Shown here piece by piece: positions 45,301-57,271 of a DNA stretch of 64,000 bases (position 1 is its first letter; the number at the start of each line of letters is the position of its first letter). The position numbers and the translations under genes are program-made. Below the pieces are notes generated by a model. It made no database searches, had not been told where the DNA came from, and saw only the letters and a program-made list of their open reading frames with translations. Source of the stretch: Chionis minor (Eukaryota > Chordata > Aves > Charadriiformes > Chionididae); NCBI GenBank assembly GCA_013398295.1, contig VZSF01010138.1, positions 62,001 through 126,000 on the forward strand, written 5' to 3'.

Positions 45301-48221
45301 TTAATGGGCTGTGTCAGACTTGTGGGGATAGTAATGTACAGAACCGAGCTTGTATATTAGTTGAACTCAGACTCCAATAAAGATACTCTTGAGTAGATTT
45401 CTATGGTATGATTAAAATGTTTACAAGCAAAATTTTTTCTATGCCTTTTGACGTGTTTCTACAGCTCAGAGATTTTACTCAAGCCTATGTTTTCTAAAGC
45501 TGTTGCTTGGCAAAGTGTCTGTGTGTTTCATTGATCTTGGGCTTCTGGGTCTGCAGAGGAGCTACTGGAAGATGTTCAGGATGATTTCTGAAAAATCTCC
45601 TATGCTGCTAAAAGTTCTGTCTTTTGGACCCTGGGGGAAACAAAGTAAGACCCACAATAAATTCCAAAGCTTAATTTTATTCCTGCAAATGACTGGTAGC
45701 TGACTGCAAAGCTACTGTAACTGTGGACTACCCCCCATAATGGTGTAAATACCTACAACCTCCTCTGGAGTAACAGCCAAGTAGATGTCAGGAGTTTGGG
45801 GCTGGGAGGCTGGAGAGGCAGAATAAAAAGCTCTTTATTCCTCCTGCTTTTTCTATACTAGTGAGTGGGAAAGAACATGGCTTTTATCACTATTATTTAT
45901 TCCTTTGTAAAATATCAAAAGTGTATACAACACTGCTCAACAGGTGGGAAAGGGCTAGGCAAACACGTCCTCACTACAGACCTTACAATTTAGAAGCAAA
46001 TTGTATACTCACAGGGCAGCGTAATTCACAAAATACTTATTGGTTTAGTAATTACTTGTCTAATAAATGAGCTCGCTTCACATGTTTAAGTTCTGTTCTT
46101 TGAATAGTTACCTTGTTGTTTTTGTCTTTGCCTTTTGTCAAGTATAGCATGGTCTTTTCAGGGCATGGTTTATCTTTTGTTTGTGTACAATGTTGAGTGA
46201 CAGCTCTCCTTTCTTTGAGCCAGCCCTCTCTATTGCCAGAGAAGATGGTGAAGATGGTAAAGAAAATTATATTCTCTGTGATATAAGATGCATTGGCTGG
46301 TTTGGAAATAGGTACTTCTCAAAATTATACCTGATTTGTGGGAATAATTAAATATTATCTTCAAATGAGTAAATGTGCTTGACTCTTACACAAGCTCTGG
46401 TTGCAGATCAGAGTCTGCAACCCTGATCTTCTAAGCCCTGCACAGTTTCACTGAAACTAAATCTGACAGTTGTTGCCTTACGTTTTGTATGTTAGTATTG
46501 CTACTGAAAAGCATGCTCTAACATCTCCAGGGACGAGCTGAAATTTCATGCATTATTTCTGCAACTCTCTAAACTACTTCCAATGATTTCAGAATTGCCA
46601 AGAAAAGCAACACTAAAGGAAACAAAGCCTCCTGGCCTAGCAACCAAAGGAAGCATCCATGACCAGCTGGATTACATTCTTTCCACGTTACTGGTTTTAC
46701 TGGTTGTCCAGTAAAGGTCTTGCAGGCCTTCTATTTTTGCTTCAAGACACAGGAAACTTGCACAAAAGTGCGTAGCATGCTGCAGGTAACACAGCAGTGT
46801 TGCTCATGATCTTGTGAAGCCTGGAGACCATTAGCAATGAAGTTTTGATATGTGCCATAGAAAAAAGGTGTGGACAGATGAGAGATTGCCCAGGATTTGT
46901 CACCCTCATGTTTAATGGGAGCACTGCTGTGAAGTTCTTTGCTTGTGTGTGTCATGCTGAGAAGCATCAGTAGCAGAAATGGTAACGGCAGCCAGGATCA
47001 CCTATTTATGGGGAGACCCTGATGTCATGGCCTAGGTGTAAAAACCTCTCTTCTGGATTAGAGGTTTTTACAGCAAGCAGGAAGGGTAAATGACATGACA
47101 GCCTAGTACTGCTTACAGTGCTCTCAAGTGGACAACTTGTGTAATTTTCTAGCTCTATCTTTGGGTTCAGGTCGCAGTGCGATAGGGATCTGCACACTTG
47201 GGTCCTCCTCTTGTCACACCAGGAGGGGGGCCCAAATGTCACACTGCAGGTAGAAGGCAGTGCATTTCTCTCATTACTAGTCATCTATTGCAAAGTAATG
47301 TTGTATTAGATGCCTACATGTTTGCAACAAAGGACTGCTCTGAGAAGATGAACAGAAGGTGTAAAACATGAACTCAAACCTTACTAGAAAGTGGCAGTTC
47401 TGTTTTGAGGAACTCTTTGAGGTTCTACCATATACACTTGCTGTGCAATGAACTCCAAATCTTCTGATTTGTTATTCCTCTAAGATCTTAACAAGGAAAA
47501 ACAATGCTCAGAACAGTTAAGCATTTAACATGGGAGGGGGGGAGCCTTCTGAGGCAAGCTCAGTAGCCAGCAGAAACCTGGTAATGTGAGCAACAATCCT
47601 CTTTACCACAGCTGTTTGAACTGCAGATTGATGGGAGCTAATTAGAGTTCAAGCGGAACATCTGTGGGCTGTGAAACGAGACTGAAGTGCATGGCTTGCT
47701 AATGAAGCTGTGGTATCCATCATGGGCAGAAGAAAGCAACTCCTCAACAGACAGTAATTTGCTGGTTCATGGACTCTGTAAACTCCTGCTCATCTAGTGC
47801 TTTCCTGCTGCCACAGTTAATTTTGCTCAGGTGCGTGTGCCTCAAGTCAGTGGCATTTTTGGATATCTGTGTGAGTTGACACAAATATATAGAGCAGCAA
47901 GACAGGGCTTGCAAAAATTATGAACATCAAATGAGAAGCTTTAGGTGATCAGAAATCTGCGCTTTGTAAGGCCTCTATATCACTCTGAAAGCCGGTGCAT
48001 TTGACTTACTTGGACACAGTTTGGAGACATGTCAAAAAGGACCAGCCCAGTGTCAGTACAGCTCTGCTTTACTCTGAAGCTGGAGAAACTTCACTAGGAA
48101 GAGCCAAATCAGGCTGAATAAGTATTAGCTATCTGTGCTTCTGTAGGAAATATGGGCCTACTGGAAAATGCTGGTGTAAAAATTATTACAGTTGAAGAAT
48201 AAAAGCAGACTTCTGGTACAC

Positions 48222-48372
48222 TAGAACAGGCTTCCTAAAGAGATGATCTGCCTGTGTTTAAGAGGCATTTGGACAACACCCTTAGTAACGTGCTTTAACT
48301 TTTGGTTGACCCTGAAGTGGTCAGGCGAAGATGATTGCTGTAGGACCCTTCCAACTGAAATATTCTCTTCTA
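48222..48372 (+). mobile_element. CR1 LINE 3' end fragment of a second subfamily
   Basis: The text 'gaacaggcttcctaaag', 'gtgtttaagaggcatttgg', 'tttggttgaccctgaa', 'tggtcaggc', 'ccttccaactgaaatattct' is the 3' UTR of a CR1 subfamily whose tail ends with ATTCT units instead of ATTCTATG. No coding part. A homopyrimidine tract follows 34 bases later. Confidence 0.88.
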
Positions 48373-48405
48373 GCTTAGATTTGTTACTTCTCTTTCAGTT
48401 AAAAG

Positions 48406-48445
48406 CCTTTTTTTTTTTTCCCCCGTCTCTTTTTTTTCTCCCCCT
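48406..48445 (+). repeat. Homopyrimidine tract
   Basis: About 40 bases of T and C with a single G at 48425. Such tracts can form triplex (H-DNA) structure and often grow next to LINE tails. It may derive from the CR1 terminus just upstream. Confidence 0.8.
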
Positions 48446-49572
48446 GTTTAAGTCTAAAAGCTTTGTACCTGGAATTTGGTTGTGTATCTATTGTAACAGA
48501 TCAATTTCTGTCGATTTTCTTCTGACTCAAGTTGCTAGATATATATTTTTGGGAGGATGTTCCCCTTAGCAAAGAGCACAGGTGAGCTGCTCCCACCTGA
48601 AGCTTTGAGCCATGTGATACTTACTGCATATAATGTTTTTTCCTGCATTACGTGGAAAATGATGTAATGAGAGCCAACTGAAACGTATGTGCTCTTCCTA
48701 GGCTTCTCTCTAAGGTACTGCAAAAGAGCTGGTTTGTGGTGAGAGCTCCTAGTCTTGGGATGGTCTAAACTAATAGTAGAGCCCCAGTGGCAGTTGAAGC
48801 ATCCCAACAACCGTCAAGTTGTACCCAATACTTGGTCATTCAGATCAAATACTTTCCTCCAAACAGGTCTTGAAAAGTGACGGTTTAAACTGTTAGCTTT
48901 TAGAGCGTGGATTTCCCAGCTTGGTACATGTACTAAGAATCATCAGCCTGTGAAAATTAAAGGCACGCAGGTGCTCTCTGAGCAGTCAGCATTTGTTTTT
49001 GCTGTTACTGCCACTGGCTGGACTAGCAGTACATAGTTTGGGAAACCTTGTTGTAGACTTACTAGGCATATAATTGCTGTTATGTCCACTTCACTTCACT
49101 GAAATTTTGCCAGTGAAGCATGTGCATCTTTATATACCTGCAGTAACTATATCACTAGAGGCTCTGACCTTTCCACTGAAAGTGAAATGCTTGAAATCAA
49201 GCTAAGTAATGTCCCTAAATGACAGGAGATACCAAAACCTCTGAGTTGAGATTGTCCGTCTGCCCAACAGGTTAGGCAGCGGGGTATAGATTAAAATAGA
49301 CACAGGACAGTAAAGATAGTGGGATTTGAATTTTGCATCAGATGCTCCTATGAAGCTCACTGACCTAGAGCCTATGTGAGTTGTCTCACGCAGTTCCTAG
49401 CGTTGTTTCTTCCTGGCTGAAGGATTTTTGGTGTCACTGCGTATCCAGCATATGTTATGAAAGATGCTTTTTGGAGTAGAGTTTCTCATAACAAGGATAC
49501 CTCTGAAAACACTGGAGGATGTGTTTATATCTGTCCTTGCTCTTAAGTTTCTGTCAGAGCAGAATCAAGGTT

Positions 49573-49605
49573 GGGAGTTTTTGTGGGGGGCAGGGGGGTG
49601 GGGGG
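49573..49605 (+). other. Potential G-quadruplex
   Basis: Four G runs (3, 6, 6 and 6 bases at 49573, 49585, 49593 and 49600) are separated by loops of 9, 2 and 1 bases. This satisfies the usual four-run pattern apart from the first loop being slightly long. No gene or promoter is recognised next to it. Confidence 0.6.
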
Positions 49606-51184
49606 AGTGTTCCAAGATGAAGATGAAAGACATCCACCTCCTTTATATATAACAGATATTAAATGCATCATGTAATTCACTAGTAGGAAATTTTTCTTTA
49701 ATGAAATAACCCATAGAGAATGGAGTATGCATCTGCTTGACTGGAATTGTCTTGGCTTTCTACTTCTGAGTAGCAGAGCACTTCAGCAGTTGTTCTCAAC
49801 TCATGCAAGAAATGATTTTGGGATTGCATGGCATTGATTTCCTAGCCAAAGCCAAACTGAAACTGAAAACTTAACACATCACTTCTTTGTAGATTTAATA
49901 GATTGAGTCAAATATTTAGACTGGGCTGTGTCAGAAGTGTCAGAAGATACCTTCCTTGCTGGAAGCACATAGCTGTGCCTGTTTGAGAAATCACAGTTTT
50001 CTCCTAGGATCCCACTGGCATCACCAAGGCTCTGTCAATGCTAAGAGTATTGATTGTTGAACCCTGTAGTGCCTCTCATGGGATCAGGGCTTGAAGTTGA
50101 GCTTTGCTTTTGCTAGTCAGAGCAATTCTCTGGGTGAACAACACCCAGCATCTGTGATGTGCTGCAGTAATTAGCCTTTCAGCTTAATTGCAATGGGAAT
50201 GCCATCCAGAAAAAAAACACCAAATAGCTCTTATGTTCAGTACAATATTTAATCAACACCATAGTACTAAAAACATTCTAGCTTTCTTCTGTGTCTCTGC
50301 TTCGTTAACTTTCCATCTCTTCAAATCTGATCATACGATACATCTTTGTCTCCCTTGCCCTGCATCTTAATTTCTCTCTTTGGTAATAGCCTCATGCCTC
50401 AATGCCTTAATTGATTCATCATGCAGTGTCTTACTATGTATTGTAGGCTACTGGCTGGTCTGCGTGAGCTAACATGCAGTGAGTGATTGCAGTAGCAATC
50501 ACAAAACATGCTTCAGAACTTAAAGCTATATCCAAATGTAATTGTATGGATTGTATAATAGGATGACATCTAGCACCAGAGAGTCAAACACAGGTAAATA
50601 AAACCAGTATTGTACTTAGTCAGATAAACATGTTTTGGGTCTCTTTAGAAAAACTGAAAAATCAATTACTTCTAAGCTTACCTGTCCTTACAGAAAAGGC
50701 CAGTAGGTGTTGGTGGAATATGTTATTTTATAACAGGTTTCATGCTGTCATGTAAAAATTAACAGACGGTCTGTTGCCAAAGCTGAAGATTTCTGTGATA
50801 TAATTATTCCTTCATTTCAACTTGGTGGTTTAAGGAAAAGTTATAGAGATAAGATTATGCTGTTTATAAATTCTGTAGGTTATTATAACTGTTCCTTTAG
50901 GATCTGGTACACTTGTGTATTGCCTATTTGTTTTACACTTATTGTAATTCGGAAAGCTTTTCTAGGGAAAACTGAAAATAATCTGTTTTAAATGAGCTAC
51001 ACTTCCAGCTTTTAAATTGTCTAATACTCACTGAAACAGACTTTTAAACATCACTGAAAGTTATTACGTTGTTTCTAGGTATTGTATCTGTGCTTGTGAA
51101 GTCCAAAGTAAGAAACAGGATGAAAATTGGAACATGAACAGTCTGTTTTTATTGCCTAAACTAAAAGAAAGAAATAACAGATAC

Positions 51185-51196
51185 GGGGGGGGGGGG
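51185..51196 (+). repeat. Poly(G) run, 12 bases
   Basis: Homopolymer of G. Its length is prone to sequencing error. Confidence 0.85.
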
Positions 51197-54100
51197 AAGT
51201 CTGCTTTAAAATACTAAGCTTCCTTGTTCTCATACAAGGGTATTACTTTTAATCCAGTGCTGCTTGTGGTGAAGCTTTGGAAACGTAAGCAGTCTGGTGC
51301 TCGGGGGAGATGCAGCCCACTCAACCTCTAGCACTGTAGAGGTCTATAGGGTGACCTGATTTCAGAGGTGTGTTTTATAGGTGGTCAATGGAATCTAGGT
51401 GGTAAAGTTAGACAAACTGCCTAACTTTAAGAAGTGAAATGAATTCTACCTTGCCTTTTCCATGCACAATAAATGAGCCAAGGAATAGCAAATATACTGC
51501 AAATTTGTGGCTCCCCTCCTTTCAGTAATAAGCCACACGTAATGGTGTCTTGAGTGACGTGAAATAGGCATTCCTAGTGACTGATCTCTATTTAGCTCAA
51601 ATAAGATTGATCTCAGCTGACTACATCAGCATAAAAAATGTAGTGCTTTGTCCCTGCTAGGATTTGACATTAGGGTAGGTGCTTCTGTGCTGAAGACTCC
51701 CAGTCTTGGTTATACAGCGTGTCCTTACTTTCAGTGGAGTTTCCAGAGTTGAAAGTATGGAGAACCATGCAGGGGAGGACTTAATCTAGTTCTAAGGGAG
51801 GTACACTGGGTACTGCAAACAGTATAGTTGCTTCTGCTTAATAGGTTGCGTGGGCTAAATTGATCTGCCACTAACAATATGAAACTACCTGGAGTTTATG
51901 GCAGCTCTTTTCTGCCTGTTCACTGTGTTGTTCTATGTAAACATGAAATAATGAATGGTTTTCAACTGGTGTAAATTTCCTAAAGGGTATGAAGGCTAGT
52001 CTAGAAGATTCCTAGTCATCTACTCCAAGTGATATATCTTTGTTGCATAGTCTAAACTGAAATGGTTTGTGGTCTAAATCTAATCTTTTGAGCAGTTGAA
52101 GCATTCTGCATGATCAGGAAAACTGTCTTGAGTTGACAATGAATTGCAGGGCTTTAACTTTGACGTTAGCCAAGAAGAGGCTTCAGAAGAGGCTTAATGT
52201 GCTGGAATGACTTAGAGTTCTGTAAAGGGAATGCTAATGTAAGCTAAAACATGTCTGATATAGGTTGTAATGAATGACTTTCCAGTGCTTAGTATTGCAA
52301 GCCCATTGTGATATTGATCAGCATAATATATTTAACATGTTAATACTAGGGCATTACCCAACAGTGACTGAAGATTTCATTAGCTGCTCTTTTGTCATTG
52401 TGCCCTCTAGCTAGAACAGGGGCTATTTATTATAGTATGCCTTCTTGAATGGGTTTGCAAATTGGAATTAATTAATAGTTGCTAACTTCTTCTAATGTGA
52501 ATTCATTCTCCTTCTGCTTGCAACAGCACATTTTCTATTGTCTTGCTTTATTTGAGTACTTTACAATCTAATCCACAAAACTTTCAGGGAGATGAACAGC
52601 CTGGTCAAGGACAGGTTAATTCAATGTCAGCATTGTTGGAAAACTCCAACCAGGATCACCGTACAGTGACAGCAGCTTCCCAGGCTGGGCTTAGATACTA
52701 CTGTCAGGGAAAACCTGTGTCTAGAGTCAATCTCAAGGGGTAATTTTCAAGGACGTTTGTTTAAAAGGCAGATAAATGCATGATTGAAGGCAGAGACAAG
52801 GAATGGGAGAATTGAAGCTCTAAGAGATACAACAAGGAAAAAGATGACCTTATATAAAAGACAGGAAGTGAAGAAGTCCTTGCAACAATACTGAGACTGG
52901 GCTGAGGAGCAGATGGGACGGTAGGCATTTGAACAGAAATGGAATGTTGTAAGGTCAGGGCTCGACATGACTACAGCAAAGACTGACTCTCTTGTGCCTG
53001 AATGATGAGGCTGCTACCAGGTGGTATCACCGTGCTTCCCCTTTCTTGCCACCTGAAGAAGTTGCCCTGAAGTCCTGCACTCTACAAATCCTGCTTTAAA
53101 GGCAGTCTGGAGCGAGATTAATTTAGAGACATTGAGTCTTAAGCAGTCCCTGCAGTGAAGCCTTTCTGGGATCACAAACTCTCTTTTCAGGCTGTCTGGC
53201 AGGAATCCTGGCTAGGGGTTAGGGATAAACAGTGTCAGGGGTCTCTCTTTGGCACTTGTCTGCCCCTGTGCCATCCCCCAACAAATTTCCATCATTAAAT
53301 TTGATACAGATACTGTAAAAATCACTTTCTAAAAGTTTTTATCCACAAAGATCACATTCTGCTCATAAATAGCTGCATAATTTATATTAATGCATTAAAC
53401 ATTAAGATCTAGGATTATGCACTCTTAATGCTGGTACATTGTGCATTTCTTAAATAGTAGCAAAACGTCAACAACAAGCTTATAATTTTTAGGAACAAAT
53501 TTTGCAATTACATATCTAAGCATAACTTTGATTTTGTTACGTTTATTTATAAATGCATCTTCAGAGTACTCTTTTGTATGAGTAATTTATTTTATTCACC
53601 AGTTGGCACTTGGCACAATGGGGTGTTAAACTTCTAAATCAGTTTTTTGAGCTTAAAAAGCTAGTTTATAAATTTAAGATAAACCTAGAGGGCAAATGGG
53701 AGATGGGACTATGCTAGATTTTGTGTGGGAGGTAGTTCAGTTGCAGACCCGTTCAGCTGAACTTCAGATAATGTGAAAGCCTTGAAAGCTCTGTAAGAAG
53801 AGCTAACAGTTGGAAAGCAGTTTGAATCTAATGCTTGCAAAATTGAGAGTTAAATTGTATGGTTTTAAACAGAACTCAAGCTATACTCTATTCTTTTTAA
53901 ATGTTTTTGCTGATGAATAACTGAGCATGTGTTTAGGTGGAAACTGAGATTATGTAGGTGTCTGACTAATTGATCTGTAGATGCTAGTAAGTAGTTAAGT
54001 ATTGAGGTGCAAAGAGCACAGAGTCCATTTCTACAGGAAGAAATTGTTGTGCTTTCAGCACAGAGTACTAAGAACAGTACTGCTTTTTCTGATACTGCTC

Positions 54101-56749
54101 GCAAATAACTTTAATAACATTTTTCTGTTGAGTGTTAAGAGGGAATAGGGACTGAAAACCTGGCTTGAAGGTGAAAGCTGTCATTACTCTGCACCAGTGT
54201 TCACTAAAACAGCAGGAATCTGTGGTGAGGCTGGATGAGTGCAGTATTTTCTTGCTGGAGAAACAAAAAAGCAATTGGGACAAGGTGGGGTTGGGTGATC
54301 AGGTGAAGCAAGGAAGAGAGAAGTCACTCCCTTCAACAAAGCTTGGAGGCAAGAGGGAGAGAAAGCAGGAAAAATGGCTGTAAATTGTCAATAAAATCCA
54401 GATTGGGGCAGAGAACAGGAATATCAATGGGAGTTTTATAGAAGCTATATGAAGTGCTGTGTCTTGTAATCCTTTTTTTAAAGTAATTATTTAAAGTGTG
54501 GCAGCCACAGTGGACTTGAAAAGGAATTAAAACCCAAGGTGAATCTTTGTGACACCACCTGTGTGTTTGATCCGTTTCTTCTGTGCAGTTGTAGAAGTGA
54601 GCTGTGTATCGTCGGTGTTCACTAGGCACAGAGAAATCAGACACTAGCTGGGAAGCAGAGATTTTGTACCCAGGTGAGAAGGACTATGAAGTTGCAGAGA
54701 TTTTTGGGGACCTCTGGGCTAAGGAGGCCACTCTTTCTGCACTTGGGCATGAAGAAATTTTCAGAGCACTGGTATGACAGTAGAAAGGTAAACAGCACAT
54801 ATAGGAAAGCTTTTGTGCCATAGAAGAATCAAAAGTGTACAAACAAATTACAACTGATTTTACTTTTTAAACTTGTTAGTTTATGCCATGTTGAAAAACT
54901 GCTCTTCCCAAAACACCTGTAAATGTTCATGTTCCATTCTTCCATACAGTTGACTTTTATAATCTTGTATCTCCTGATCTTAGAACTCTAAGTAATACAT
55001 AGCTTTTACAATATCAGACCTAGTAAAAGCTGTGGGAGTCCTGGCTATCTCCAGCACAGCTAGACACTAGCGTTAAGGATTGCAAAACAACAGATAGAAG
55101 CTTGGCTGAAAACCTGTCCTCTTATCTCTTGTTTTAATTCAAACTCAGAAATCAAGACTGATAGAACTGTACTGCCAGCTGTAGTCTGACCTTTCTTGTA
55201 TTCTAAAAGAGTTGGTATTTGTAGTAAGAAACTCATGGGGAAGGGAAGACTTAATTGTCCAGTTATGCAGATGTAACTCCAAAGCTCCTGCCCTGGTGTG
55301 GTAATTCTGGCATGGGACAGAACTCTGGAAGTGAGTTAAGTGGTGAGAAGCTGCTGAGATTGTGACAATGAGCAAGATGCCTTGCCCAACTGTCTTCCCT
55401 TAGGTTAGAGAAGGGCTCGGATCAGACTTGCATTTGCTGGTCTTGCTCCCTGTGCCAGCACCCCTGAAACGGAAATGCTGGGGTGAATCAAGCAAGAGCT
55501 GATTTGGGCTGGGGCAGACCTAGAGCAGTGGTCCCATGGAAGAGGCAGCAACAGTGTGCTGTGATGAGCAATGGCCCAGAGTAGTCAGGCTCTGCTAAGG
55601 GCATTTGTGGCAGCACCTCTTATCTGCATCACTGTTGTGCTCATCTGATGTGTGCTGGGTGGACAGATGAAAAAGGTAAATCCCTGACAACCTCGCTTGA
55701 TCTGCTCCCCATTAACAACAGTTCCAAAATCTTTCTGTAGCAGAGAGCATAGAAGGGAATTGCTTAGTTTAGCTTCTGATTTCAGTGGATTTTCCTCTTT
55801 AAGGGGATTAGTCTGGCTGTTGGTGGTGTTTGTTTCTCCTTATATGCTTCTGAATTTAAGCAGTGGAGATCATGAACAGTGGAATATTTTGTTGTTTAAC
55901 CGTAAGGTGTAATGTGCCCTACCATGAGATAGGACAGTTTGCTTGCTCTTAGAGCATGAATAAACATGCTTTTTTCATTAGGAATATGTCTGATTAACTT
56001 GGCTGATAAATGCACAGAAACCTAGGGTGTTGCTTGAACAGAACTGCCTTCTTTTCATGTAGGTCAGCATGGGACAGAATGTGATTATTTTCAAATTAAT
56101 GTTCCTTTCATTAACCACCTTTACTTTTCATCCTCTTTTACTGTCAAACACCTTTGTATAGTAGCACTTACACTGAAAGATTGTTTCTGGCAATTATAGT
56201 TACATAGAATAAATCTGCTGAGAGATATAAGAGAATAAGAAAAAACAATGAGGATATACGTTATGTTCCTGTTGCATCTCCACCAAATTGGAAACATGCT
56301 GATGGGTATTGCCATTGCTTCTTAGCTCACAACTTAAAGATGGATTTCCCCGAGATTGTGAGTTTGCTAAGTGACTGTTTGAAGAGATGGTTTTAAGATA
56401 AGAAAAATAAATTATTTTAATGTATGTTTGAACAGGAGGCATTTATTACAACTGCTATAAAAAGGAAGAAAAGAAATTGCTGAACTTTCCAGGAGAGTTG
56501 TACAGGTCTCAGGTCTTTAGTTATTGCCTTTTGGTATCTATTATTCATATGATGTGTCCTACATTCATCCTTCCGCAAACTGTATTCACTCTTTCTTCTT
56601 TCCTTATGCTGCATTCCAAGTTAGACTTTTTTTCCTGGAAAAACTGCAGTAACATATACAGTGCATAAGACGACTAGAAAAACATTAGAAATATGATTGA
56701 TCTCTATTAATTATTTACAGAGACTAAAAAAATCCTCCAAACCCAAGTA

Positions 56750-57271
56750 GAGAGACTACTGCATCCAGCTCTGGACCACTCAGCACAAGAAAGACGTGGA
56801 ACTCTTGGAGCCAGGACCAGAGGAGGGCCACAAAAATGATCAGAGGGCTGGAGCATCTCTGCTATGAGGACAGGCTGAGAGAGTTGGGGTTCTTCAGCCT
56901 GGAGAAGAGCAGGTTCCAGGGAGATCTTATGACAGCCTTCCAGTGCTTAAAGAGGGCTTATAGGAAAGATAGGGACAGACTTTTTAGTAGGGCTAGTAAC
57001 AATAGGACAAGGGGTAGTGTTTTAAACTAAAGGAAGGTAGGTTTAGACTAGATATAAGTAAGACATTTTTCACAATGACAGTTAGTGAAACACTGGGACA
57101 GGTTGCCCAGAGAGGTGGTAGATGTCCCATCCCTGGAAACATCCGAAGTCCCATTGGACAAGGCTCCGAGCAACCTGATCTTATGGAAAATGTCCATGCT
57201 CACTGCAGGGGGGTTGGACTAGATGACTTTTAAAGGTCTCTTCTGATGCAAACTATTCTACGATTCTATTC
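56750..57271 (+). mobile_element. CR1 LINE, 5'-truncated, with ORF2 tail and 3' end
   Basis: About 520 bases. The left part reads 'actactgcatccagctctgg', the CR1 'YCIQLW' region. The frame from 56836 gives GLEHLCYEDRL and LGFFSLEKSR and stops at 57028 after a TRGS motif, earlier than CR1 ORF2 should. The 3' UTR includes 'caggttgcccagagaggtgg', 'ggggttggactagatgac' and a terminal 'attctacgattctattct'. It belongs to a different CR1 subfamily from the copy at 5563 (RAYRKDRD instead of GGCQENG wording). It has stops and small deletions and is inactive. Confidence 0.92.
56836..57030 (+). pseudogene. CR1 ORF2 C-terminal remnant, prematurely stopped
   Basis: A 64-codon open piece inside the CR1 copy. 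It keeps the EHLCYEDRLRELGFFSLEK segment and NNRTRGS but ends at a stop about 50 codons before the family's normal end. The methionine is internal to the original protein. No host role is inferred. Confidence 0.8.

Larger units (their letters stand above)
37171..48221. other. No recognisable gene; one ancient LINE fragment
   Basis: Apart from the fragment at 39221-39372 I find no transposon that I can name and no exon. Homopolymers occur at 38506-38522 (T17) and about 41338-41350 (A). Blocks at about 41360-41640 and 47580-47860 have the look of conserved non-coding DNA (balanced composition, TAATTA and TTAATGAG words, no repeats). That is an impression only. Confidence 0.5.
48373..56749. other. 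No recognisable gene
   Basis: Contains a homopyrimidine tract (48406-48445), a G-quadruplex-capable stretch (49573-49605) and a G12 run (51185-51196). The block at about 53290-53640 is AT-rich with several homeobox-type words and no repeat. Open frames are short and unrecognised. Confidence 0.5.
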
